Source: Sulfurimicrobium sp963779055
Lineage (GTDB): Bacteria; Pseudomonadota; Gammaproteobacteria; Burkholderiales; Sulfuricellaceae
Direction: 5' to 3'
Assembly (NCBI GenBank): GCA_963779055.1
Contig: CAVZWN010000002.1
Coordinates: forward strand, 324,101-388,100
DNA: 64,000 nucleotides
Every line of letters starts with the position of its first letter. The first letter of the stretch is position 1. Positions 19,501 through 27,969 of the stretch are shown here, one piece after another. The notes beneath the pieces were generated by a model that worked only from the letters and a program-made list of their open reading frames with translations, was not told the origin of the DNA and did no database searches. The position numbers and the translations under genes are program-made.

Positions 19501-21177
19501 GATTTCGTCGATACCGAGCAGATTGGGCTTCGGCCCGATGAACGAGATCAGCGACATCACGATTTCTTCGCGGATCGGGTCAATCGGCGGGTTGGTCACC
19601 TGGGCAAATAGTTGCTGGAAGTAATCGTACAGCGGCTTGTTCTTGTCGGAGAGCACCGGCAGCGCGGAATCGCTGCCCATGGAGCCGGTTGCTTCCTCGC
19701 CTGCCGCAGCCATGGGGGCGAGGATGAACTTGAGGTCTTCCTGGGTGTAGCCGAAGGCCTGCTGGGTGTCGAGCAGGGTTTCCTGGAGCGCAGGCTTGCC
19801 GTCGCCGCCGGACAGATCACCGAGGAAATAGCGCGATTTCTCGATCCACTCGCGGTAGGGTTTGGCAGTGGCCAGCTGCTGTTTCAGCTCGGCATCATCC
19901 ACGATACGGCCTGCCTGCAGGTCGATCAGGAACATCTTGCCTGGCTGCAGGCGCCATTTTTTCACGATCTTGTGCTGCGGAATGTCGAGCACGCCCATCT
20001 CGGACGCCATCAGCACCACATCATCGTCGGTGATCAGGTAGCGTGCCGGACGCAGGCCGTTGCGGTCCAGTGTGGCGCCGATCTGGCGGCCGTCGGTGAA
20101 GGCCACCGCGGCGGGGCCGTCCCACGGCTCCATCAGGGCGGCATGGTATTCGTAAAATGCGCGCCGTTCTTCGTCCATCAGGGGGTTGCCCGCCCAGGCC
20201 TCGGGGATCAGCATCATCATCGCGTGAGGAAGCGAGTAGCCGCCGGCCACCAGCAGTTCGAGAGCATTGTCGAAGCAGGCCGAGTCGGACTGGCCATCCA
20301 CGATCAGGGGCCACAGCTTTTCGAGGTCCTCTCCCAGCAGCTTCGAGGACATCGCCGCATGACGCGCCGCCATCCAGTTCACGTTGCCGCGCATGGTGTT
20401 GATCTCGCCGTTGTGGGCGATCATGCGGAAAGGATGGGCCAGGTCCCAGGTGGGGAAGGTATTGGTGGAGAAACGCTGATGAACCAGTGCCAGCGCGCTG
20501 ATCACGCTCTCGTTTTGCAGGTCGAGGTAATATTGGCCGACCTGATTGGCCAGCAGCATGCCCTTGTAAACGATGGTGCTCGCGGACAGGGAAGGAATGT
20601 AGAAACCCCTGCCCGATTCGCCTGGCAGATTGCGCACGGCGTGCTCGGCCGTCTTGCGGATGACGAACAGCTTGCGCTCGAAGCTTCCGGCATCGGCGCA
20701 GTTTGCGCCGCGACTGATAAAGACCTGGCGCACGACCGGTTCTTCCGCCTTGACGCTTTCGCCCAGACTGGCGTTGTCCACCGGCACATCACGCCAGCCC
20801 AGCAGGGTCTGGCCTTCCGCGGCAATTTTTTCGCCGATAATGCGCTCGCAGGCGGCACGTGCCGCCGTATCGCGCGGCAGGAAGATCATCCCGGCCCCGT
20901 ATTCGCCGGCCGCTGGCAAGCTCATGCCCTGGGCGGCGCAGGCGGTCCGCAAAAATGCGTCAGGAATCTGGATCAGGATACCGGCGCCATCGCCCGCCAG
21001 CGGGTCGGCGCCCACCGCGCCGCGATGGGTGAGATTTTCCAGGATCTGCAGGCCCTGGCGGACCATGCTGTGGCTCTGTTTTCCCTTGATATGTGCGACA
21101 AAGCCTACACCGCATGCATCGCGCTCCTGGCGCGGATCATACAAGCCCTGTTGTGCCGGCAACGAAAGATGGCTCAC
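16507..21177 (-). CDS. gltB: Glutamate synthase (NADPH) large subunit
   Basis: The enzyme converts glutamine and 2-oxoglutarate to two glutamates. A GTG start at 21177 is chosen because AGGA lies five bases upstream; ATGs at 21189 and 21243 are alternatives. A short propeptide precedes the catalytic N-terminal Cys of the amidotransferase domain (ERDACGVGFVAHIKG). The FMN/2-oxoglutarate synthase domain follows, then the 3Fe-4S ligands in MMRKCHLNTCPVGVATQDP and the C-terminal beta-helix with repeated G-x-x-G-x-x-x-G patterns. Length of about 1,556 aa fits the bacterial alpha subunit. Confidence 0.96.
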   Translation of the reverse strand: MSHLSLPAQQGLYDPRQERDACGVGFVAHIKGKQSHSMVRQGLQILENLTHRGAVGADPLAGDGAGILIQIPDAFLRTACAAQGMSLPAAGEYGAGMIFLPRDTAARAACERIIGEKIAAEGQTLLGWRDVPVDNASLGESVKAEEPVVRQVFISRGANCADAGSFERKLFVIRKTAEHAVRNLPGESGRGFYIPSLSASTIVYKGMLLANQVGQYYLDLQNESVISALALVHQRFSTNTFPTWDLAHPFRMIAHNGEINTMRGNVNWMAARHAAMSSKLLGEDLEKLWPLIVDGQSDSACFDNALELLVAGGYSLPHAMMMLIPEAWAGNPLMDEERRAFYEYHAALMEPWDGPAAVAFTDGRQIGATLDRNGLRPARYLITDDDVVLMASEMGVLDIPQHKIVKKWRLQPGKMFLIDLQAGRIVDDAELKQQLATAKPYREWIEKSRYFLGDLSGGDGKPALQETLLDTQQAFGYTQEDLKFILAPMAAAGEEATGSMGSDSALPVLSDKNKPLYDYFQQLFAQVTNPPIDPIREEIVMSLISFIGPKPNLLGIDEIDPPLRLEVHQPVLSEEDMAKLRNIDQLTQGRYKARVLDITYPVAQGAAGCETALAALCVAADAAVADGYNVLILSDRAMSRDRAAIPALLACAGVHHHLVREGLRTSAGLVVDTGSARETHHFALLAGYGAEAVCPWLAFETVDALAASLPTGPSGKEAGKRYIKALNKGLLKIMSKMGISTYQSYCGAQIFEAVGLNSGFVEQYFTGTATQIEGIGLHEIAEETVRTHRSAFGNDPVLSNALEAGGEYAYRVRGEAHMWTPESIAKLQHATRANNFQTYKEYAGLINNQSTQLKTLRGLFEIKPLGAPVPLEEVEPAKEIVRRFVTGAMSLGSISTEAHTTLAIAMNRIGGKSNTGEGGEDAARFRTVKAGEKLSEIIGKGRIERDLEMQEGDSLRSRIKQVASGRFGVTAEYLSSADQIQIKMAQGAKPGEGGQLPGHKVSEYIAQLRFSVPGVGLISPPPHHDIYSIEDLAQLIHDLKNANPAASISVKLVSEVGVGTVAAGVSKAKADHIVVSGFDGGTGASPLSSIKHAGTSWELGLAETQQTLVLNQLRGRVALQVDGQFKTGRDVLVGALLGADEFGFATAPLVVEGCIMMRKCHLNTCPVGVATQDPVLRRKFTGQPEHVVNYFFFVAEEARELMAQMGIRKFDELIGRSDLLDMKQGIAHWKAKGLDFSKVFHQPDMPSSVARLHNETQDHGLDKALDHQLIAQAKNALETGKAVVINSTIGNVNRTAGTMLSHEVAKRYGHAGLPDDTITVKLTGTAGQSFGAFLAHGVTFELSGEGNDYVGKGLCGGRIVVMPPKECKIVAEENIIVGNTVLYGATSGECYFRGVAGERFAVRNSGAVAVVEGLGDHGCEYMTGGMVIVLGQTGRNFAAGMSGGVAYVLDEDGSFEHRCNLSMVQLEPIPEEAAASETGEMEAHGRVHFNHLGKTDEAALRGKIEKHLRYTGSARAKEILDNWASYLPKFIKVMPTEYRRALQEIAAQQAKVKEVA

Positions 21178-21387
21178 GTTGTTCCTCATTAAATCATGTA
21201 CAGTTGTTTGAAATCGGTGACCTCGAAGCGCCAGGATAACCATGTAAAATCAGCGCGAAAGGGCGGAAATGTTACCCCGTCTGGAGGCGGATGGCAACCG
21301 TTAAGGCGTGTGTATGCCGTTGCGCCGGAGGCTGGCGCGGCTGTTCCGGGAATTCCTGCTGCTACAGAGGAATTTTGACGGGACTCA

Positions 21388-21423
21388 GCAAGCCTTTCGC
21401 AGATGGCACAGCGGAAGGCTTGC
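21388..21423 (-). terminator. Possible hairpin after the broken exported-protein gene
   Basis: GCAAGCCTTTCGC (21388-21400) and GCGGAAGGCTTGC (21411-21423) pair over 13 bp with one G-U or mismatched position and a 10-base loop. It lies 13 bases past the stop of the minus-strand gene at 21436. There is no T-run on that strand, so terminator activity is uncertain. Confidence 0.4.
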
Positions 21424-21435
21424 AGGGCCGAAATT

Positions 21436-22690
21436 TTAGAGGCCGAAAATACCCTTGATCGATTTGAGCGGATTTTCAAGGGCATCCGTGCCACCCTTGT
21501 TGCGTGGCTGAGAGGCGGAATCACCTTTATCTTCTGCTTCCATCGCCGCTTTTTCACGCTCGTCCTGTCCCAGCATGCTCATGGCGGTCGATTTCAGCCG
21601 CACCTTGGCGTTCCAGTCCGGCATCCAGCCTTTGGGCGGATTTTTCGGTCTTGGCGGGTGCGACAGGTCGAGATCCTGTCCATAGGCGATGAACTGCAGC
21701 ATGGCACCGGCATCCTTGAATACGTCCTTGGGAATTTTGCATTCGGTGCTGGATGGCGGCATGATCACGCGCTCCTTGACCAGTTTGCGCACTTCCCCGG
21801 TCGGGACGTAATCCATCAGGCTCCAGCCCATATGTGGCGCATCGCTGGAAACCCAGATCACCATTTCATTATCGTTGCGCCCGCCCATGGCCATGGAGAA
21901 ATAACCGCTGGCGTTGGGGATGGATTTCCAGCGGAAGGGCACGGCCTGCGTCAGATCGCTGCCCATTTCCGTGAATACCACCGGATCGAGGAAATCCTGC
22001 TGGCGGGGAATGTCGAAGCGGATTTCTGGTGCATAGTTGGCCTTGATGGTCTGAGGCCCGACCAGAGAGCTGTCTTTCGGAATCGACTGGCTATCTTTTT
22101 CATTCGGCCAGCGCGGCGTAGGTCCAGCCGTTAGCCGGACGCGGGCCACGCTGGCTGCTGACGGCGTAAGCCTTGAAAAAGGAAGCGTACTGCTGCGGAG
22201 AGGCGCTTGCCATATCCAGCACCCTGGGCTGGCCGCTACGGATTTTATCTCCACAGCCCCAGTACATCAGGATCTTGCCTTTGGGCTTCTCGGGTTCCTG
22301 CGCTTCTTCCGGGGCTTCATGGCGGGTGAGCTTGTCTGTGCGCGGCGAAATCAGGGGCAGGGACTCGCCCATGTTTTGCCCGGGCGGGATGAAATGATCG
22401 GCCTTGGGGTCGGATGGCGTTCCCGGGCCGCTCAGTTGCAGCAGAAGGGAACGATGAGTGCTGCCGGTTTCGGGCGTGCCGGATTTGCTGCCGCCGAACA
22501 TGCCGCCCAGCAGCCCTTCCGAGACCATCTCCCCGACGCTCCCCATGGCCATCCCGCCCATGCCGAACGCGCCGCCCACGTCGGTGGATACGCTCATCCA
22601 GTAAACCGCCGGTGGTTTTTCCGCCGCCTGCGCCAGAGGCAGCGCGCCAAGTATCAAGGAACCCGCTAAGGCAAATTTGATTTTTCCCAT
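21436..22690 (-). pseudogene. Exported protein of unknown function, interrupted by a frameshift
   Basis: Two overlapping minus-strand frames make one protein. The first (22690 to about 22100) starts with a clear signal peptide (KFALAGSLILGALPLAQAA), then YWMSVSTDVGG, a Gly/Met-rich segment and PKGKILMYWGCGDKIRSGQP. It stops after NGWTYAALAE. The second frame resumes with WPNEKDSQSIPKDSSLVG and runs to 21436 with FDIPRQQDFLDPV and MGGRNDNEMVIWVSSDAPHM. The join is near 22100-22115, one base out of frame, so the full product would be about 415 aa. No family was recognised. A sequencing error is as likely as real inactivation, since the downstream frame shows no decay. Confidence 0.7.
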
Positions 22691-22853
22691 GATCTCCCCC
22701 GTTGGAACGACTGAAATGCAGCAGGTGAATCATATGCCATTTCCATGCCTCTGGAAATTAGGGCAAATGATCCCACTTGAGATGAAGGTCGCATGATTGG
22801 CGGCACCCCGGTTCTCGGTTATGATTCACCACTATTGAAAAGGAACACCTAGT

Positions 22854-23309
22854 ATGAGCGGTTTAGATCACAATACGCCCCGCCCCACGGAAATCAAGCT
22901 GCACCAGAAATCTCGCGAACTGGAAATCGCTTTCGCCGATGGAAAAGTTTTCCATCTGCCCTGCGAGTTCCTGCGTGTTTACTCGCCCTCCGCCGAAGTG
23001 CGTGGTCACGGACCAGGGCAGGAAACGCTGCAAATCGGCAAGCGGGAAGTGGAGATTACTGGCGTCGAGCCGGTGGGCAATTACGCGGTAGTGTTGCGTT
23101 TTTCCGACGAACACGACAGCGGGATTTATTCCTGGGACTACCTATATGATCTGGGCGCGAATCAGGATGCCCTGTGGCAAAACTACCTGGACCGCCTGCA
23201 GGCTGCCGGTGCGAGCCGGGAGTCGCCGGTCCACGAAGCCATTGCCAAAAAATCGGGCGGTTGCGGTTCCGGCGGCTGTGGTTCGGGTGGCTGCGGCAGC
23301 AAGGGATAA
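22854..23309 (+). CDS. DUF971 protein with Cys/Gly repeat tail
   Basis: A 151-aa protein. Residues about 10-115 form a DUF971 (gamma-butyrobetaine hydroxylase N-terminal-like) domain: IKLHQKSRELEIAFADG, HLPCEFLRVYSPSAEVRGHG and YSWDYLYDLG. The tail is low complexity with three GGCGS-type units ending in CGSKG. The DUF971 fold is small and metal-associated in related proteins; its role as a free-standing protein is unknown. It is the first gene of a row DUF971-ubiE-ubiJ-ubiB, all plus strand and closely spaced, which suggests a link to quinone or Fe-S metabolism (inference). AAAGGA lies upstream of the ATG. Confidence 0.87.
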   Translation: MSGLDHNTPRPTEIKLHQKSRELEIAFADGKVFHLPCEFLRVYSPSAEVRGHGPGQETLQIGKREVEITGVEPVGNYAVVLRFSDEHDSGIYSWDYLYDLGANQDALWQNYLDRLQAAGASRESPVHEAIAKKSGGCGSGGCGSGGCGSKG

Positions 23310-23351
23310 TTTGCAGTAGCGAGAAGAGATAATTAAGGGAACGGGTTAGCA

Positions 23352-24089
23352 ATGAGCGATAAAACCACGCACTTCGGCTTCGCGACGGTCGCCGAGGAAG
23401 AGAAGGCGAGCAAGGTCGCGGAAGTCTTTCACTCCGTAGCCAGCCGCTATGACCTCATGAATGATGTGATGTCGGGCGGCCTGCATCGTCTGTGGAAAAT
23501 CTTCACCATCGAGCAAAGCGGCGTGCGCACCGGCGGCAAGGTGCTGGACGTGGCTGGCGGCAGCGCCGATCTGTCGCTGCAGTTCGCGAAAAAGGTCGGC
23601 CCCACCGGTCAGGTCATTCTGACCGACATCAACAGCTCCATGCTGACCGTGGGCCGCGACCGTCTGCTGGATGGGGGATTCAACGCAACCGCAGCGCAAT
23701 GCGATGGCGAGAAGCTGCCTTTCCCGAGCAACTACTTCGATTGCGTGACGGTGGCTTTCGGCCTGCGCAACATGACCCACAAGGATGCGGCGCTGAAGGA
23801 GATGTACCGCGTCATCAAGCCCGGCGGACGGGTGCTGGTGCTGGAGTTTTCCCGGATTGCAGCGCCGTTGCGGCCATTTTACGATTTCTATTCCTTCAAG
23901 CTGCTGCCGGTCATGGGCAAGCTGATCGCCAACGATGAAGCGAGTTATCGCTATCTGGCCGAGTCCATCCGCATGCACCCGGATCAGGATACGCTCAAGC
24001 AGATGATGGAAGAGGCCGGTCTGGAACGGGTGGAGTACTTCAACCTCACCGGCGGCGTGGTGGCCCTGCACAAGGGTTTCAAGCTCTGA
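23352..24089 (+). CDS. ubiE: Ubiquinone/menaquinone C-methyltransferase
   Basis: A 245-aa class I SAM methyltransferase that methylates the quinone ring carbon. The N-terminus TTHFGFATVAEEEKASKV is typical of the family, motif I is LDVAGGSADLSLQFA, motif II TDINSSMLTVG, and the C-terminus VEYFNLTGGVVALHKGFK is the UbiE signature. It is followed after four bases by ubiJ. Confidence 0.97.
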   Translation: MSDKTTHFGFATVAEEEKASKVAEVFHSVASRYDLMNDVMSGGLHRLWKIFTIEQSGVRTGGKVLDVAGGSADLSLQFAKKVGPTGQVILTDINSSMLTVGRDRLLDGGFNATAAQCDGEKLPFPSNYFDCVTVAFGLRNMTHKDAALKEMYRVIKPGGRVLVLEFSRIAAPLRPFYDFYSFKLLPVMGKLIANDEASYRYLAESIRMHPDQDTLKQMMEEAGLERVEYFNLTGGVVALHKGFKL

Positions 24090-24093
24090 GGCC

Positions 24094-24708
24094 ATGGCAT
24101 CCGCAAACGAAACATCCGAACCGCGCCCTCTTCTGACTGCCCAGGCATTCGCCGCAACCTTTAACCATCTGCTGCAAAGCCAGCCTTGGTCGCAGGAGCG
24201 TCTGCAGCGCCATGCCGGCAAAACGCTCCGGCTCAACCTGCCGCCCCTGCTGCTGCTTGTCAGCATTGAGACCGACGGCATGATTGCCGCCGCCCCGGAA
24301 GATTCCGAGCCCGACGCCACTCTTGGCGTTTCCCCGCTTGCCTTGCTGCACATGCTGTCTTCGCGCCCGACGCCGCAGGAGCTGGTGCACACTGCGGGCG
24401 ACGCGACGCTGGCGGTGGATTTCGGCAATATCCTGCAGAATCTGCGCTGGGATGCGGAAGAGGACCTGAGCAAGGTATTCGGCGACGTGCTGGGGCATCG
24501 CATGGCCAGCACCGGCGCGAGCCTGCTGGCCCACACGCGGCAGGCGGCGGAAAATCTGGCCGCCAATCTGGTCGAATACTGGACCGAGGAAAAGCCGCTG
24601 CTGGCCAAACGCCTGGATATCGAAGATTTTGTCCGGCAGGTGGACGCGGTGCGCGATGCTGCGAGCACGACTGGAAAAACGGGTGGAGCGGCTGAAACAA
24701 AGGAATAA
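24094..24708 (+). CDS. ubiJ: Ubiquinone biosynthesis accessory factor UbiJ (SCP2 domain)
   Basis: A 204-aa protein with an N-terminal SCP2 sterol-carrier fold (about residues 15-115: TFNHLLQSQPWSQERLQRHAG, TLAVDFGNILQNLRWDAEED) and a C-terminal helical part. UbiJ is a lipid-binding scaffold in the aerobic ubiquinone assembly complex. Sequence similarity in this family is low, so the position between ubiE and ubiB is the main support. The start lies four bases after ubiE and the stop eight bases before ubiB. Confidence 0.9.
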   Translation: MASANETSEPRPLLTAQAFAATFNHLLQSQPWSQERLQRHAGKTLRLNLPPLLLLVSIETDGMIAAAPEDSEPDATLGVSPLALLHMLSSRPTPQELVHTAGDATLAVDFGNILQNLRWDAEEDLSKVFGDVLGHRMASTGASLLAHTRQAAENLAANLVEYWTEEKPLLAKRLDIEDFVRQVDAVRDAASTTGKTGGAAETKE

Positions 24709-24716
24709 TTCGTAAA

Positions 24717-26250
24717 ATGCGGCTGCTGCGCCTGATCAAGATTCTGCATGTGGTATTCCGCTTCGGTCTGGAAGAGTTTTTCCTCGGCCACGAACGCTTC
24801 CGCATATTGCGCCCGCTGGTCAGGCTGGCCCTGTTCTGGCGGCCGATCAAGGCGCCGCGCGCCGAGCGGCTGCGCCTGGCGCTGGAGGCGCTGGGGCCGA
24901 TTTTCGTCAAGTTCGGCCAGCTGCTTTCGACCCGCCGCGACCTGGTTCCGCTCGACCTTGCGGATGAGCTGGCCAAACTGCAGGACCGCGTGCCGCCTTT
25001 CCCTGCCGCCCAGGCGCTGGAAGTGTTGCGCAAGGTTTATGGCCGGCCGGTGAGCGAGGTATTTTCCGAATTCGACGAAGTGCCCATCGCATCCGCCTCG
25101 GTGGCCCAGGTTCATCTTGCGGTGCTCAAGAATGGCCGCCGCGCAGCGGTCAAAATCCTGCGCCCCGGCATCGCGCCGCTGATCGACAAGGATATCGACC
25201 TGCTGTATGTCGGCGGCAGCCTGATCGAAACCCTGTGGGCGGACGGAAGGCGCCTCAAGCCGCGCGAGGTGGTGGCGGAATTCGAGAAACATCTGCACGA
25301 CGAACTCGACCTGATGCGCGAGGCGGCCAGCGCCTCCCAGTTGCGCCGCAATTTCGAGGGATCGGACCTGCTGGTGGTGCCGGAAGTATTCTGGGATTAC
25401 TGCCATAGCGGGGTGATGGTGATGGAGTGGATGGACGGCACGCCCATCAGCCAGGTCGACAAACTGCGTGAGCTGGGGGTCAATATTCCCAAGCTGGCCT
25501 GCGCCGGGGTGGAAATTTTCTTCACCCAGGTCTTCCGCGACGGTTTTTTTCACGCCGACATGCACCCCGGCAACATCCTGGTGGCCCCAGACGGGCGCTA
25601 TATCGCGCTCGATTTCGGCATCATGGGCACGCTCACGGACGTGGACCGCAACTATCTGGCGCAGAACTTTCTGGCCTTTTTCCGCCGCGATTACAAACGC
25701 GTGGCGCAGGCGCATATCGAGTCCGGCTGGGCGCCGAAAGGCACCCGGGTGGACGAGTTCGAAGCGGCAATACGCGCGGTGTGCGAACCGGCATTCGACC
25801 GTCCGCTCAAGGAAATTTCCTTCGGGCGCGTGCTGCTGGGGCTGTTCCAGGCCTCGCGCCGCTTCAATGTAGAGATTCAGCCGCAGCTGGTATTGCTGCA
25901 GAAAACCCTGCTCAATATCGAGGGCCTGGGCCGCGAGCTCGACCCGGACCTCGACCTGTGGCAAACCGCCAAGCCTTATCTGGAGCGCTGGATGTCGGAA
26001 CAGGTCGGCTGGCGCGGGCTGGTGAATTCACTCAAGACCGAGGCGCCAAACTGGGCCGGACATCCTGCCGCAATTGCCGCGTCTGGCACATGCTGCCCTG
26101 AGCTACGATCATGAGGGTGCAATCCTGCGCCTGCGCATCGAGATGGAAGCCCGCGAGCGCCGCGAACAGCGCCGTTTCTGGCTGCTGGCGATATTGCTGA
26201 CCCTGGTTCTGCTGACGCAGTTGCTGCCGTGGGTGCTGCTGCCGGAATAG
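24717..26250 (+). CDS. ubiB: Ubiquinone biosynthesis ATPase/kinase-like protein UbiB (frameshifted near the 3' end)
   Basis: An atypical ADCK/ABC1 kinase-fold protein needed for ubiquinone synthesis. It carries the family K-x-G-Q motif (KFGQLLSTRRDLVP, K65), AAVKILRPGI, the catalytic loop HADMHPGNILVAPDGRY and the metal-binding LDFGIMG. The primary frame ends early at 26114 after a shift near 26053; in the neighbouring frame the expected ending continues (LPQLPRLAHAALSYDHEGA, then RREQRRFW and a two-helix membrane anchor) to the stop at 26248-26250. With one base restored the protein is about 511 aa, the normal size. The frameshift is probably a sequence error. Confidence 0.92.
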
Positions 26251-26476
26251 AATTTAACCCGGATTGCCCATTAAGCTCCAACCCCTCCCAACCTCCCCTT
26301 GTGCGAGCATCCGCTACGCGGATTGCCTGCTTGACCCACTTCAGGGGAGGAGAGGCTGGCTCGGTTCTCCCCCTGACAAGGGGGAGTTAGAGGGGGTTTA
26401 AAGGCAAGCCCTGTCTATTGGAAATCCGGATTTGCCAATAAAATTGTGTTTAACCTGATCTGACCGGATTTACGCC
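26251..26476. repeat. Intergenic repeat region between ubiB and the symporter
   Basis: No gene was found. The region contains C-rich and G-rich arms (about 26280-26302 and 26373-26399), ending in GGGGGTTTAAAGGCAAGC. A close relative of that end, GGGGTTTGAAGGCAAGC, recurs at about 45357. It also has AACCCGGATTGCCCAT (26257-26272), which recurs with one changed base at 31447-31462. These look like small dispersed repeats rather than a coding or RNA gene. Confidence 0.5.
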
Positions 26477-27969
26477 ATGCTGCTCGGGTATCTCGTTCTC
26501 TATCTGCTGGTTTCCATCGGCATCGGCCTGTATGCCGCCACCCGGGTTCACAGTGCGCGCGATTATGTAGTCGCCGGCCGCCATCTGCCGCTGTATATCG
26601 TCACCGCCACGGTGTTCGCCACCTGGTTCGGCTCGGAAGCGGTGCTGGGGATCTCCGCAAAATTCGTTCAGGAAGGGCTCAGGGGCATCGTCGAAGATCC
26701 CTTTGGCGCCAGCATGTGCCTGATTCTGGTGGGCATGTTCTTCGCCGCCAAGCTGTACAAGCTGAATCTGCTGACCATCGCCGACTACTACCGTCAGCGT
26801 TACAACCGCACGGTGGAAATACTGACCGGGCTGGCGATCGTGACTTCCTATCTGGGCTGGGTTTCGGCCCAGATCATCGCTCTGGGGCTGGTTTTTTCCA
26901 TTGTCTCGGACGGCGCCATCTCAAACAGCCACGGCATGATCATCGGCGCGACGATCGTGCTGGTTTACACCCTGTTCGGCGGGCATGTGGTCAGTGGCGC
27001 TGACGGATTTTTTCCAGATGAGCATTATCGTGGTGGGCCTGCTGTATATCGCCTATCTGGTCAGCGACATGGCGGGCGGCGTCGGCAGGGTGGTGGAGCA
27101 TGCGCACACGGCAGGGAAATTCGAATTCTGGCCGGCGCTTGAAACCCGGGATGTGCTCGCCTTTGTCGCCGCGTGGGTCACCATGATGTTCGGCTCCATT
27201 CCCCAGCAGGACGTATTCCAGCGCGTGATGTCGGCGCGCAGCGGGAAAATAGCGGTGACGGGGGCGATTCTCGGGGGCCTGCTGTATTTTGCGTTCGCCT
27301 TCATTCCCCTGTTTCTGGCCTACTCCGCCAGTCTGGTGGACCCGGCCATGGTCGCGGGGCTGATCGAGAAGGATTCGCAGCTCATCCTGCCCAGCCTGAT
27401 TCTCAACCATATGCCGCTGCTGGCCCAGGTGATGTTTTTCGGCGCGCTGCTGTCGGCCATCATGAGCACGGCGAGCGGCACCCTGCTGGCACCATCGGTG
27501 ACCTTCACCGAGAACATCCTGAAAAACATCATCGGCCAGCAGAGCGACAGACATTTCCTGTGGACCATGCGTCTGGTGGTGGTGTGCTTTACGGTAATCG
27601 TCACCCTGTTTGCGCTCAAATCCAACGCGAGTATTTACGACATGGTGAGCAATGCCTACAAGGTGACGCTGGTGATGGCTTTCGTGCCCCTGGTGTTCGG
27701 GCTGTACTGGAAGCGCGCCAATACCCAGGGCGCCCTGTTCGCCATTGCCGCCGGGCTGACTAGCTGGTTGCTGCTGGAAATCTTCAATCCGGAGGGCTTG
27801 TGGCCGCCGCAACTGGTGGGTCTGCTGGCCAGTGTGGCCGGCATGCTGACCGGATCCTTACTGCCCCATTTTGTCGGAAAACCTACGCCGACACGAAACC
27901 GCTCACGCGGCACTGCATCATCATGCAGCGGCGGAAACGCACCATGTGAGCGATCACTCTCCCAGATAG
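26477..27969 (+). CDS. Sodium:solute symporter (PutP/SGLT-like), with two apparent frameshifts
   Basis: The N-terminal frame (26477 to about 26990) has an SSS-family start with RDYVVAGRHLPLYIVTATVFATWFGSEAV. The protein continues in another frame from MWSVALTDFFQMSIIVVGLL (26985 on), where one base appears missing near 26990. It includes SIPQQDVFQRVMSA and ALLSAIMSTASGTLLAPS, the core of this family. A second shift near 27880 would lead into a His-rich tail (LHHHAAAETHH) ending at 27969; without it the frame reads on to 28355 through the opposite gene, which is unlikely. Around 12-13 membrane helices are expected. The substrate is unknown. The 3' end, overlapping the minus-strand gene by about 15 bases, is the least certain point. 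Confidence 0.75.

Noticed and set aside
16006..19611. Very long plus-strand open frame (1,201 aa) opposite gltB/gltD
   Set aside because: It lies antisense to two clearly conserved glutamate synthase genes and has no recognisable domain; long antisense frames are common in GC-rich codon usage.
23346..25964. 872-aa minus-strand open frame opposite ubiE, ubiJ and ubiB
   Set aside because: Antisense to three conserved ubiquinone genes; composition is typical of a codon-bias shadow.
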